A stretch of DNA of 64,000 nt from Komarekiella delphini-convector SJRDD-AB1 (lineage in GTDB: Bacteria > Cyanobacteriota > Cyanobacteriia > Cyanobacteriales > Nostocaceae). Shown in pieces: positions 35,801 through 43,099 of the stretch. A program made the position numbers and the translations under genes. The DNA is taken from assembly GCF_014831675.1 (NCBI RefSeq), contig NZ_VJXY01000009.1:62001-126000 (forward strand), given 5' to 3'. The notes beneath the pieces are model-generated. The model made no database searches. It had not been told where the DNA came from and worked only from the letters and a program-made list of their open reading frames with translations. Every line of letters starts with the position of its first letter. Positions within the stretch are counted from its first letter, which is position 1.

Positions 35801-36050
35801 CTTCAGTAATATGAGCATAACGCTGCAACCAGCTACTTTTCACCATTCCCGTATTAGTGCGGGGGAGTAGCTCAGAAATCAACAGGTACTCATAAGCAGT
35901 TACACCCTGGAAAGACCTAAAATTGAGCTGCACCAGGTGTAAATCTATGCCACTACTCTTGACCAATTCTTCAAGGTGTTGTGGGTGTAAATGTTGCAGA
36001 TGCATAGGGCAAGGCGCGGGAGGAGGACGATGAGATTCAAACACTAACAT
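32823..36050 (-). CDS. Large DUF3854/helicase protein of the cyanobacterial plasmid-replication (CyRepA1-like) type
   Basis: 1,075 residues. The N-terminal part has a Toprim-like DUF3854 domain: IPLIICEGVKKAAALLTQGY (176-195), FYICFDYE (236-243) and KGVDEFI (280-286). A P-loop ATPase follows, with Walker A AKGTGKTT (346-353) and DE-type Walker B VILDEVEQ (446-453), resembling primase-helicase replication proteins. The C-terminal third is helical and basic. Residues about 391-425 (rich in Cys-Pro-Ile-Pro-His) come from an in-frame STRR insertion between helicase motifs. The gene may mark an integrated plasmid or be a resident relative. ATG 36050; Met16 (36005, M-H-L-Q-H-L-H-P) is a plausible alternative. 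Confidence 0.78.
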   Translation of the reverse strand: MLVFESHRPPPAPCPMHLQHLHPQHLEELVKSSGIDLHLVQLNFRSFQGVTAYEYLLISELLPRTNTGMVKSSWLQRYAHITEGGWWCSGLDPLNDWQIMEWGCFKPNKPRQNNNGKFVKYEHPPSTSTRVFCLRVSLQVWQQIAQRYNLVMPDNISITADGEAEGFWQWVMQQNIPLIICEGVKKAAALLTQGYAAIGIPGITSSYRVVKDEFGKVTRRQLIPDLATFAVTKRSFYICFDYETQPKKTAAINNAISQLGCLFQQKNCSVKVVELPGIEKGVDEFIVAKGATAFDKIYRQSVDLEIYLAQTKPHTELTIPAALTFNRPYIGEISFPNSGLVGVKSAKGTGKTTALQSVVKQAKSRNQPVLLITHRIILGRFLCEKIGIQWGIKNEEMRENNQCPIPHCPLSPEGAPSSPCPIPHSLGLCVDSIWKLNPENWHGAIVILDEVEQSLWHLLNSNTCKHKRVKILKLFQQLIATVLTTGGLVIAQDADLSDVSLEYLQGLAGIKVMPWVVVNQWKPQQGWDVTFYDSPNPTPLIHQLELDLLAGRKCYVTTDSRSGRYSCETIERYLKERLQKLRQQFPKTLVVSSHTTNTPGHAAVDFIAAINQKISEYDGVFVTPSLGTGISIDVQHFDRVYGVFQGVIPDSEARQALARVRDDVPRIVWCAKRGIGLIGSGSTNYRSLSDWYQENQKENLALLSPLHKIDVDLPLVYDPIHLRTWAKLSARVNASIRLYRQSMQDGLIADGHQIQMRSNAVHNNIIRDLRLAFMATDSNDLATRRRLILEIVKVQKDWVQSRQKAKEIKRKIKEIKQQNQLAAAAAVANARDIDYVEYEQLLAKHSLADVERNQINKYLLRQRYGIEVTPMLKLQDEQGYYCQLLIHYYLTHESEYFHVRDQQEWHQQLSWGEGKVFLPDLKTYTLKVEAMRALGMLQFLEAEREFAENDADLILLKNVAFQHSKHIKRALGLNLDSEKKQVSAIKILSRLLNLLGLKLRRVNEVYQIDSETLNDGREKIFAVWHQRDELMLAHVKSGGYKVTDYSSNWNLEIVQTNSEKLDHTSSMPSFPLSKI
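34795..34828. repeat. STRR core element inside the Rep-like gene
   Basis: 34 bases beginning GGGGAACTCGGGG and ending GATAAGGGGC, flanked by GGGGAAT/GGGGCAT heptamers. It is the exact reverse complement of the core at 25013-25046. The coding frame passes through it without a stop. Confidence 0.88.
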
Positions 36051-36608
36051 GCATCTGCTAGTTATTCATAAGAGAGATTGCGAGGTCTTAATGATGCTTT
36101 TTTTACTTCGTTGTCGGAGATACATCGGTTAAGACTTCAGTGGGTTATTCTGCCTATTAGATTCCTGAAGTAATAATTTTGTATTGTAATATTTGTTTAG
36201 TGATATTTTTTATTTATCAGTATATTTATCCGTTAAGGAATGCGATCGCCAGAGGGGTTGCAGCAGACATCCCTATAAGGTAATATCTTCATCTACTTCA
36301 GCAAAAACTGTACACTGAGCATCCATCTGTTACTACGCCTCGTGTTTGGGATGTGACATCTCTGAATGAATCAAGACAAAAACGCTCACTTGACAGAATC
36401 TTAAAGGTATGATGTTAAAACTTTGAGATAGCCTTGGCTGTTAATTTTTCTTTCGCAAACAAGGCTAATACAGATACCTTGAGGTAACACTTTTACTCAA
36501 GTAGCACGGTAACTTCAAAAACTAATTGGAGGTAAAATAAACAACAACCTTCCAAACAAGTTCAATCTGCTTGATAAACCCTTTGCTTTTGTTCCGAATG
36601 TAGGAAAT
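36051..36608. other. Intergenic region upstream of the Rep-like gene
   Basis: 558 bases between the divergent Rep-like and DUF4278 genes. AT-rich, one HIP1-like site at 36241. No gene, tandem repeat or RNA that I can support. Confidence 0.4.
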
Positions 36609-37121
36609 ATGGCTTTGTACTTTTTGAGTATACCGTGTGCTTGTTTCATCACTGGCTATTTTTTATTAAAAAAAACTAATAATGAAATCTCACATTTAGT
36701 AGCTGTATTTGCAGCTATCAGCCTAATTTTGGGTTTAATGTTAGCTCCTTGGCAGATTTTACTTCTACTATTAATTCTTATTCTTACCAGTACAAGCTAC
36801 GAATACTACACAAGCAAGGTGGTCAATAGAGAAGTACAATATCCTCAACAACCAGTTCCCAAATCTGAACCAGATTATAACTTAATCTACCGTGGGGCTT
36901 CTTATCGTGCTGACCTTGATACCAAATCAAATGGAGTAACTGTACCATTAGTAACCCATAAATTGAGCTTTAGGGGATGTACTTATTTTGTTCACGCTGA
37001 TCCTAATGTCCAATCGGCTGAAATAATTACACCACCAGTAGCCTATAAATTGAGCTTTAGGGGAAGCGCCTATTCTATAAACAGAACTGCACATAGAGAA
37101 ATTAAAGAGCGAAGAATGTAA
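36609..37121 (+). CDS. Membrane protein with three DUF4278-like motifs
   Basis: 170 residues. Two membrane helices at about 3-20 and 28-60 are followed by a cytosolic or lumenal tail with three short repeats of the DUF4278 pattern: NLIYRGASYRA, HKLSFRGCTYFV and YKLSFRGSAYSI. DUF4278 is a short cyanobacterial motif (K-L-x-Y-R-G-x-x-Y) of unknown function. It lies in the accessory zone, upstream of the MazEF-type pair. There is no strong ribosome-binding site at ATG 36609. Confidence 0.68.
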   Translation: MALYFLSIPCACFITGYFLLKKTNNEISHLVAVFAAISLILGLMLAPWQILLLLLILILTSTSYEYYTSKVVNREVQYPQQPVPKSEPDYNLIYRGASYRADLDTKSNGVTVPLVTHKLSFRGCTYFVHADPNVQSAEIITPPVAYKLSFRGSAYSINRTAHREIKERRM

Positions 37122-37236
37122 CAAAAATAGCTGAAATTATCTGTAAAGTCATACCTAATTCAAAGATGACAAAAAACCTATTTTGAAAGATAGGGGCTAT
37201 GAGTTACACTGTTCAATAAAAATCGTGGCTGTAAGC

Positions 37237-37530
37237 ATGGATTCTCTCAAAGACAGGATTTTAGAGAAATTAGAACACCTCCCCAAAAATGCACAGCAGG
37301 AAGTTCTAGATTTTGTTGAGTTTTTAGAGTGGAGAAAGGAGAATCGTCAAGAATCTCAGTTATCTGTAGTTAGTGAAGAATTAAATGAAGAATCTGATAT
37401 AGGATGGCTAGAAAGCGACTTATCAAATTTGGGTAGCTATGAACCTTATGATTGGCAACCAGGAGAACTGGATAAGGGTTTGCCTGTTAAGCATATTCCT
37501 GGAATGGGAGTAGTCATTGTTGAGGAATGA
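37237..37530 (+). CDS. DUF2281-like antitoxin of a MazEF-type pair
   Basis: 97 residues from ATG 37237 (M-D-S-L-K-D-R-I-L-E-K-L). The N-terminal helix block EKLEHLPKNAQQEVLDFVEFLEWRK is the DUF2281 signature often found in cyanobacterial antitoxins. The acidic C-terminal tail (PYDWQPGELDKG) would contact the toxin. The stop overlaps the toxin start by 4 bases (ATGA), implying translational coupling. An upstream start at 37183 is possible but gives a non-conserved leader. Confidence 0.8.
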   Translation: MDSLKDRILEKLEHLPKNAQQEVLDFVEFLEWRKENRQESQLSVVSEELNEESDIGWLESDLSNLGSYEPYDWQPGELDKGLPVKHIPGMGVVIVEE

Positions 37531-37901
37531 CTACTCGTTCTTTACAGTTTGGGGATGTTGTAACAGCACGTTTTCCTCAACAAAACCCTCAAGGTCGTGA
37601 GCAAGAAGGTTATAGACCTGCAATTGTTGTAGGGTTCCCAAACCGCTTGGGGATACTTCGCTTTTCGTTAATAGTTGTAATTCCCATGACTACTGATAGA
37701 GGGCAAATCTGGGCAATCGCTTCACCAGATTTATATCCACGTTTTGCAGCAAGCGTTGCTGGATTAAGTTCGCCATCTATTGCTTTATTAGATCAGGTCA
37801 GGGTTTTAGATGTTAACCGTATTGTTGATTATCGGGGGAGTTTGACACCTGACGATTATGAACCTATTTCGATTGGACTTCAGCGTATGATTAGTCCTTG
37901 A
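37527..37901 (+). CDS. MazF/PemK-family endoribonuclease toxin
   Basis: 124 residues with the PemK/MazF beta-barrel pattern: LQFGDVVTARFPQQNPQGRE, then EGYRPAIVVGFPNR (catalytic Arg of the RPAIVV strand), VVIPMTTDRG, and SPSIALLDQVRVLDVNRI (which carries the second polar active-site area). MazF toxins cut mRNA at short sequences. It overlaps the antitoxin by 4 bases. Intact by eye, so this should be an active addiction module. Confidence 0.88.
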   Translation: MTTRSLQFGDVVTARFPQQNPQGREQEGYRPAIVVGFPNRLGILRFSLIVVIPMTTDRGQIWAIASPDLYPRFAASVAGLSSPSIALLDQVRVLDVNRIVDYRGSLTPDDYEPISIGLQRMISP

Positions 37902-37980
37902 TTTTAGAATAGGGTGATAGCTTCTTTACTTTTGCTTCAGACTCTATAAGTATTTTTAACCCAACACTGTGAGACTTCCA

Positions 37981-38805
37981 TTACTCGACCTCATCGCTTG
38001 ATACTACTTTTGTAGCCCAGCTACTAACTACCCAAGGTTTAAGCTGATCAGCTCTTGCTACAACTGGTCGTATATTGCTGTAGTAGTTAGTCTGACTTTC
38101 AGGGTTTAATGCAGTACGAACAAATATAGGTAGGTTATCTTGACCAATTTCAATAGGTACTACTAAATCAGGAGTAGCTGTAATATTTTCTTGATTTTGA
38201 AGGTAAATAGGAACGTAATATTGTACTTTTCCAAAGTACCAGCACGGTTGTTGAAGCCCTCTATAAATTGACCATTGGATAGCACCAGTTAAAGCACAAA
38301 TTTGAGCTACATTTCCTATACCTTGAAGAAAAGGTACTCTCTCAGAACGCTCTCCTAATATATGCTCGTCCTTGACAACTATCTCATTACCAATAGGAAT
38401 TTCTGGTGATTTAGGAACCTCTGGAGCTGCTGGAAATTCAGATACACCATCAATATCGTGTCCTAAACCTGCAAAGGTCAATGCCCACGGTTGATTTGAC
38501 GAACGAGTGTTTTGTTCAAACTTCAGATAGATTGGTACGCTATACCTATTTCTCAGTAAGCCCGCAGTCACAATAAAGCCACCTGTAACTTCTATAAATC
38601 TACCTTGTTCTATGCTCCAATACAGAGTTATTGCTATGTATTTTTTTAAAACATTCAGGTCCCTTCCCCAGTCCTCATCTAGGGCTTGCCTGTTTAGGTT
38701 ATCGATGGCAGTTGGAGTAATAAATGCAAAGTTATAAAGCTGTTCTAAGACATGGCTTGTTCTGACTGAACCGTATTGTTCTAACAAATCTTCTTTTGAA
38801 GGCAT
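37981..38805 (-). CDS. DUF3825-like protein
   Basis: 274 residues. The N-terminal LEQLYNFAFITPTAIDNLNR and LKKYIAITLYWSIEQGRFIE...FIVTAGLLRN, with the C-terminal FGKVQYYVPIYL and NIRPVVARADQLKPWV, fit my memory of DUF3825: Asn/Thr-Gly-Leu then a final aromatic segment. No enzymatic motif is recognised. DUF3825 has been noted in genes near RNA- or nucleotide-linked defence systems, but I cannot claim that here. Convergent with the MazF gene, next to TA modules, in the accessory zone. Confidence 0.55.
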   Translation of the reverse strand: MPSKEDLLEQYGSVRTSHVLEQLYNFAFITPTAIDNLNRQALDEDWGRDLNVLKKYIAITLYWSIEQGRFIEVTGGFIVTAGLLRNRYSVPIYLKFEQNTRSSNQPWALTFAGLGHDIDGVSEFPAAPEVPKSPEIPIGNEIVVKDEHILGERSERVPFLQGIGNVAQICALTGAIQWSIYRGLQQPCWYFGKVQYYVPIYLQNQENITATPDLVVPIEIGQDNLPIFVRTALNPESQTNYYSNIRPVVARADQLKPWVVSSWATKVVSSDEVE

Positions 38806-38909
38806 AAAATTACTTAAGCAACTAGTATTATTAAATACTTCCTGATAATAGACATAACTAAAGGAATTGGCAAGAATGCCCCTAAATTTTTTAATCGCTA
38901 ACTCGTAAA

Positions 38910-38983
38910 CTACACGTCTACAGCTTCCTTGGCAGCGTACAACACCTCAGCGTTGATCTCTTTGAAACTGCGATCGCAAACAA
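38910..38983 (-). pseudogene. Diverged fragment of the chlB 3' end
   Basis: 24 codons reading [21 protein letters not shown]-stop, versus [21 protein letters not shown] in chlB. About 84% identical in DNA to 39955-40028 and in the same orientation, ending at the same TAG position. There is no start, so it is a remnant. With the intact chlB it brackets the VapBC-type module in direct orientation. Confidence 0.85.
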
Positions 38984-38986
38984 AAG

Positions 38987-39169
38987 TCAGCCATGAGTTT
39001 GATTTTTTCTGCTTTCAACTGTCTGTCTTGTATCATTTTCAATACTTCCCCAGGTTTCAGGTAGAGGGTTAACCCAGGAAATAGGCACAGTAACTACATC
39101 TAGAGTTTCACCGTCTTTAAAGGCTTTCTTCCACTTGCTATTTGGACATATAATGAGATTATGAACATC
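38987..39169 (-). pseudogene. Orphan coding remnant without a start codon
   Basis: A 60-codon open stretch between a TAA (39170-39172) and a TGA (38987-38989): D-V-H-N-L-I-I-C-P-N-S-K-W-K-K-A-F-K-D-G and on to P-E-T-W-G-S-I-E-N-D-T-R-Q. The amino-acid makeup looks protein-like (WKKAFKDGETLDVVTVPISW), yet there is no ATG or GTG start in frame. Probably the tail of a gene broken by rearrangement. The family is not recognised. Confidence 0.45.
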
Positions 39170-39225
39170 TTAGTTAAATACTCACTCTATAATGTTCTTT
39201 TTATTATTTATAACTGGTGAATAAA

Positions 39226-39483
39226 ATGGCTAAAACATTAACAATACAGTTGTCAGATGAGTTGGAAAGTAGATTAACTGCTCAGGCTGAAAAACTTAAT
39301 CTATCTTTAGAAGATTTAATTCTACAATCATTATCTCAATCAGCTAAACAGGAAAATATCTCTGAATTCGATCCAATTCTACCTTTAGTAGGTACATTGA
39401 AATTTGATAATTATGATGTAGGAGAAAACCACGATCAATATCTCCGGCAAACTTTGCAGCAGGAGTTAAAAATTGGCGAATAA
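39226..39483 (+). CDS. VapB-like antitoxin (ribbon-helix-helix type)
   Basis: 85 residues from ATG 39226 (M-A-K-T-L-T-I-Q-L), with GGTGA about 7 bases upstream; an upstream GTG at 39217 is less likely. KTLTIQLSDELESRLTAQAE and LNLSLEDLILQSL give the strand-helix-helix layout of RHH antitoxins. The acidic C-terminus (FDNYDVGENHDQYL) would bind the PIN toxin. It overlaps the toxin frame by 11 bases. Confidence 0.8.
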   Translation: MAKTLTIQLSDELESRLTAQAEKLNLSLEDLILQSLSQSAKQENISEFDPILPLVGTLKFDNYDVGENHDQYLRQTLQQELKIGE

Positions 39484-39898
39484 AGTCTTTGTAGATACAT
39501 CGGGGTGGGCTAACTTATTTGTTGCAACTGAGTTCTACCACGAACAAGCAAAGCAGTGGTTTCAGCATAGGCGTCAGCAAGGTCAAGCAATGGTAACAAC
39601 TAATTATGTTGTTATTGAATTAGTGGCTTTGCTAAATAGCCCTTTACGCGTACCTCGTCCGCAGTTATTTAAATACGTAGAAGCTGTCAAAACTGCTCCT
39701 TATGTCAACTTTATTTATATTGAACCAACAATAGATTTAGCAGCTTGGGAGCTACTCAAAACTAGAGAAGATAAAGCTTGGTCTTTGGTGGATAGCACTT
39801 CTTTTATAGTCATGCAACAGCTTGGTATTCAAGAGGCATTAACTACAGATCATCACTTTGAACAAGCTGGCTTTATTCGTCTGCTAAAGTCAGAATAA
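39473..39898 (+). CDS. VapC-type PIN-domain ribonuclease toxin
   Basis: 141 residues beginning at a TTG (39473: L/M-A-N-K-V-F-V-D-T-S). All four PIN acidic residues are present: Asp8 (VDTSGW), Glu49 (VVIELVAL), Asp107 (SLVDSTSF) and Asp126 (TTDHHF). VapC toxins cleave tRNA or rRNA. The start overlaps the antitoxin stop by 11 bases. No ATG fits the conserved N-terminus, so TTG is favoured. Confidence 0.85.
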   Translation: MANKVFVDTSGWANLFVATEFYHEQAKQWFQHRRQQGQAMVTTNYVVIELVALLNSPLRVPRPQLFKYVEAVKTAPYVNFIYIEPTIDLAAWELLKTREDKAWSLVDSTSFIVMQQLGIQEALTTDHHFEQAGFIRLLKSE

Positions 39899-39954
39899 GT
39901 AATAATAAAAGGCATTTATTTAAGATATGCCCTTTATTATTAAAAATCTCTAAC

Positions 39955-41481
39955 CTACGCGCCGACAGCTTCCTTCGCAGCGTATAATACCTCAGCGTTG
40001 ATTTCTTTGAAGCCGCGATCGCGGGCAAATTTCTCAGTATTTCGCTTCACTTTCCCGCGAACAAATCCAGGAATTTTGTTCAATTCTGCTTGACCATCTT
40101 TTGTCCAGTTGAGGTCAGAATCAGCAGAAATTCCTCTAGTAATAACTTCTTTGGTGTCGTGACCCCCGAAGATTTCTAACAGGTGATCTTCCATTCCCAA
40201 AGTGAAGGAATTGTAGATCAAATCTGTAATCTGATTCGTGCCTTCATAACCCATAAATGGTTTGTAACCAATGGGGAAGTTTTGGACATGGATTGGTGCA
40301 GCAATTACGCCGCAAGGAATATCCAAGCGTTTACCGACATGGCGTTCCATTTGAGTCCCGAAAATGGCAGAAGGTTCAACACGAGCGATCGCATCCCCAA
40401 TTGCACCATGATCTTCGGAGATTAGCACTTCATCGCAATACTCGCTCACCTGTTCGCGGAACCAGTCTGCATCATATTTACAGTAGGTTCCAGCCCAAAC
40501 AACGTGAATCCCCATTTCTCGCGCCAGAATCTTGGTAATGGCGGCAGCGTGGGTGTTGTCACCAAAGACCACAGCTTTTTTGCCTGTTAAGTTTTGACAG
40601 TCAATAGAACGGGAGAACCAAGCAGCTTGAGATACATGCAAGGTTTGCTCGTTGATGAAGTCTTCATAGTCAACTTCTGCGCCTTGAGCGTTGATTACCT
40701 GCTGAATTTTGCGAATACAACGGGCAGTTTCCACTACACCCATTGGAGTAATGTCTATATAAGGTGTGCCGAATTGTTCTTCTAGGTAGCGAGCCGTGGT
40801 CAAACCGAGTTCACGGTAAGGTACTAGGTTAAACCAGGCTTTGGGCATTTTCTTCAAGTCGTTCACCGAAGCACCTTCGGGAATTAAGGTATTGACCTCA
40901 ATTCCTAAATCAGCCATCAACCGTTTGAGTTCGGTGCAGTCGTGATTATTGTGGAAACCGAGCGTAGTAGTACCGATGATGTTAACTGAGGGCTTTGCTG
41001 TTTTGCCTTCAGGCAATTCGCCCCGCTTCCGGGCTTTTTCAATGTAGTATTGGACGATTTGATCCAAAGTGCGATCGGCTGCTTGTAGTTCGTTGTAGCG
41101 GTAGTGGTTCACATCCGCCAGCATGACATCTCCTTTGGCTTCCAGCTGCGCCCGCTCGACAAAGTTGTGCAGGTCTTCTTGCAAAATGCTGGAGGTGCAA
41201 GTGGGAGTTAACACAATCAGATCTGGGTGTTCCTCGGAATCCTTGCGGGTGATGTTATCTACCACCTTCTCTTGAGAACCGCGTGCTAAAACGTTGCGGT
41301 CAACGACACTAGTTGTCACCGGAGTAAAATCTCTCTCCCGCGATAGCATGGAGCGCATGACGTTAAAGTAGTCATCGCCAATGGGAGCGTGCATGATCGC
41401 GTGAACATTTTTAAAAGAACTAGCGATTCTCAGAGTGCCGATGTGGGCTGGGCCTGCATACATCCAGTAAGCCAATTTCAT
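39955..41481 (-). CDS. chlB: Light-independent protochlorophyllide reductase subunit B
   Basis: 508 residues from ATG 41481 ([20 protein letters not shown]); a Met six codons upstream is rejected because ChlB proteins start at MKLAYW. Asp36 (in PIGDDYF), the unusual [4Fe-4S] ligand of the NB protein, is present, as are the blocks [55 protein letters not shown] and the C-terminal [20 protein letters not shown]. ChlB with ChlN and ChlL reduces protochlorophyllide in the dark. chlN and chlL are not in this window, as is usual in Nostoc-type genomes where chlB is separate. Complete. Confidence 0.97.
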   Translation of the reverse strand: MKLAYWMYAGPAHIGTLRIASSFKNVHAIMHAPIGDDYFNVMRSMLSRERDFTPVTTSVVDRNVLARGSQEKVVDNITRKDSEEHPDLIVLTPTCTSSILQEDLHNFVERAQLEAKGDVMLADVNHYRYNELQAADRTLDQIVQYYIEKARKRGELPEGKTAKPSVNIIGTTTLGFHNNHDCTELKRLMADLGIEVNTLIPEGASVNDLKKMPKAWFNLVPYRELGLTTARYLEEQFGTPYIDITPMGVVETARCIRKIQQVINAQGAEVDYEDFINEQTLHVSQAAWFSRSIDCQNLTGKKAVVFGDNTHAAAITKILAREMGIHVVWAGTYCKYDADWFREQVSEYCDEVLISEDHGAIGDAIARVEPSAIFGTQMERHVGKRLDIPCGVIAAPIHVQNFPIGYKPFMGYEGTNQITDLIYNSFTLGMEDHLLEIFGGHDTKEVITRGISADSDLNWTKDGQAELNKIPGFVRGKVKRNTEKFARDRGFKEINAEVLYAAKEAVGA

Positions 41482-41972
41482 GTTTGTGTCTCTACCCAAT
41501 AAAATGTGGACTATAAGTGCTTGATTATTAAGTCGTTTCTGATTGTCTCAAAACTTGTAGCCTTGATGAAGTGAAGACTTGTAAGGGTTTCACCTGTAGC
41601 ATGTGGCTTAGCCAGCCGTAGATATCCCTCAAACCTGGTTAATGATTGAGATGTAGCTTCCAACTTTAACAACATTCATGTTGTTTAAATTAAATAAATT
41701 TTAATATTTCCGCAAATTTGTTTTTAATTTGGAGCGTTGTGTTAACCATCAACAGCAAATTATAGAAGTGCCGTTGGCTATGCCGACTTGTAGCAACTAG
41801 CGTTCAAGAGTCCAAAAAACCTGGATTTTTGAACCTAGTTGCTTTAAGCGGGGAAACTCTAATCGAGCAGTGGCTCCTTTTAACTCTTGACTCTTAACCT
41901 CCATAACAGAAAATATATATGCCAGTTGCGTAAGTCCTGACTATAAAACCACAACTGTGGGGTATTTATTTT
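41482..41972. other. Intergenic region upstream of chlB
   Basis: 491 bases between the divergent chlB and COG4280-type genes. A short imperfect palindrome AACAACATTCATGTTGTT lies at about 41669-41686, about 190 bases before chlB. No gene or known RNA recognised. Confidence 0.45.
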
Positions 41973-42710
41973 ATGAATTGGGAAATCTTTCTTGCCAGTT
42001 TTGCAGGATCTCTGATTGAGTTGGTTGAGATTCTGGGCATAGTCATCGTTGTCGGTAGGCTAGCAGGTTGGCGTAACGCCCTAGTTGGTTCAGGTAGTGG
42101 CATTGCTTTAACAATAATTGTCTCACTCATCTTAGGAAAAAGTTTGACGCTTATTCCTGTAGACATTTTGAGGATTGTTGCAGGCAGTTTACTGCTGTTG
42201 TTTGGGCAGAAGTGGACACGCTCAATTATTAAATACTACGGTGGCATTCCCAAGCGTGGAGGTGACAAAGAAGATAGGCTAGAAGCAGAACTAGCAAAAG
42301 AAGACAACCAATCTGGCTGGAATTGGTTTGCTGTAGTTACCACATTTAAGGGTGCGCTGTTGGATAGTGTAGAGGTGGCGATCGCAGTAGTCACGTTAGG
42401 TGCTGCTGGAGGACAATGGATAGACGCCATTAGTGGGGCTGTAGTTGCAGCAGTTGGGTTAGCCGTGTTTGCATTCTTATTCCGAACCCCACTCAATCAA
42501 ATACCTGTCAAGCCGATGAAATTTGTTGCAGCAATGCTGCTGATGGGATTTGGCATTTATTGGTTAGGTGAGGGACTAAATGTAGAGTGGCCAGGTGGTA
42601 ACTGGGCGATTATCTGGCTACCGTTAGCTTGGGGTTGTTTTATGGCTACTGCTGCGGCACTTTTGCGCTGGCGAGTTGGGTTACAGAAGCCAGAAGAGAT
42701 TGTGAGTTAA
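41973..42710 (+). CDS. COG4280-type multi-spanning membrane protein
   Basis: 245 residues, about six membrane helices. The two halves look like an internal repeat: SFAGSLIELVEILGIVIVVG (9-28) and TFKGALLDSVEVAIAVVTLG (about 123-142), each with acidic residues inside a helix. Between them is a charged cytosolic loop (GGDKEDRLEAELAKEDN). The architecture recalls small cation transporters such as UPF0016/TMEM165 or LysE-type proteins, with acidic residues in helices, but a function cannot be fixed. Named from memory as the COG4280 group. Confidence 0.65.
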   Translation: MNWEIFLASFAGSLIELVEILGIVIVVGRLAGWRNALVGSGSGIALTIIVSLILGKSLTLIPVDILRIVAGSLLLLFGQKWTRSIIKYYGGIPKRGGDKEDRLEAELAKEDNQSGWNWFAVVTTFKGALLDSVEVAIAVVTLGAAGGQWIDAISGAVVAAVGLAVFAFLFRTPLNQIPVKPMKFVAAMLLMGFGIYWLGEGLNVEWPGGNWAIIWLPLAWGCFMATAAALLRWRVGLQKPEEIVS

Positions 42711-42748
42711 GTTACATCAATACATCACAAATTGACCAAATAATTACT

Positions 42749-42822
42749 AATTCGTAATGACGCTCCTGCGGACGCTCGTTCCTCGCTATCGCTTCGCTAA
42801 CGCTAACGCTGCGCTAACGTAA
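42749..42822. repeat. Dispersed repeat of 74 bases, copy C
   Basis: Starts AATTCGTAATGACGCTCCTG and is rich in CGCTAACG words. It is nearly identical to 62045-62118 (copy D). Intergenic between the COG4280-like and MscS-like genes. Confidence 0.9.
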
Positions 42823-42848
42823 TTCGTAATTACTTCGTGTCATAGCCC

Positions 42849-42871
42849 CCACCAAATCTTTGATTTGGTGG
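42849..42871. repeat. Inverted repeat CCACCAAATC/GATTTGGTGG
   Basis: 10-base perfect arms with a TTT loop, between the COG4280-like and MscS-like genes. It may act as a bidirectional hairpin. Confidence 0.7.
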
Positions 42872-42982
42872 TGCAACAATTCAGTGGTGGGTTCAATCCT
42901 AAGCTGATTGTAACTACGAATTACGCGCTTCGTAGCGGTAGCGAGACCTTGAGCGTCATTATCAATTACGAATTATGTTGAT

Positions 42983-43036
42983 GCTCCCCCGACTGTTTAA
43001 ATTCGCTATGCTCATTTAAACAAAAAGTTGGGGGAT
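42983..43036. repeat. Inverted repeat CTCCCCCGACT/AGTTGGGGGA
   Basis: Two arms (CTCCCCCGACTGTTTAAAT and ATTTAAACAAAAAGTTGGGG) around a GCTATGC-type loop. It stands 64 bases beyond the stop of the MscS-like gene, so it might also terminate its transcript. A dispersed repeat by its sequence style. Confidence 0.6.
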
Positions 43037-43099
43037 TCTTAAAAATCCATAATACTAACTCTCAACGGCGTTGTATTGAACTCAGCCACACAGCTATTG

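Noticed and set aside
41482-41499. Longer chlB start
   Set aside because: ChlB proteins begin MKLAYW, which starts at 41481.
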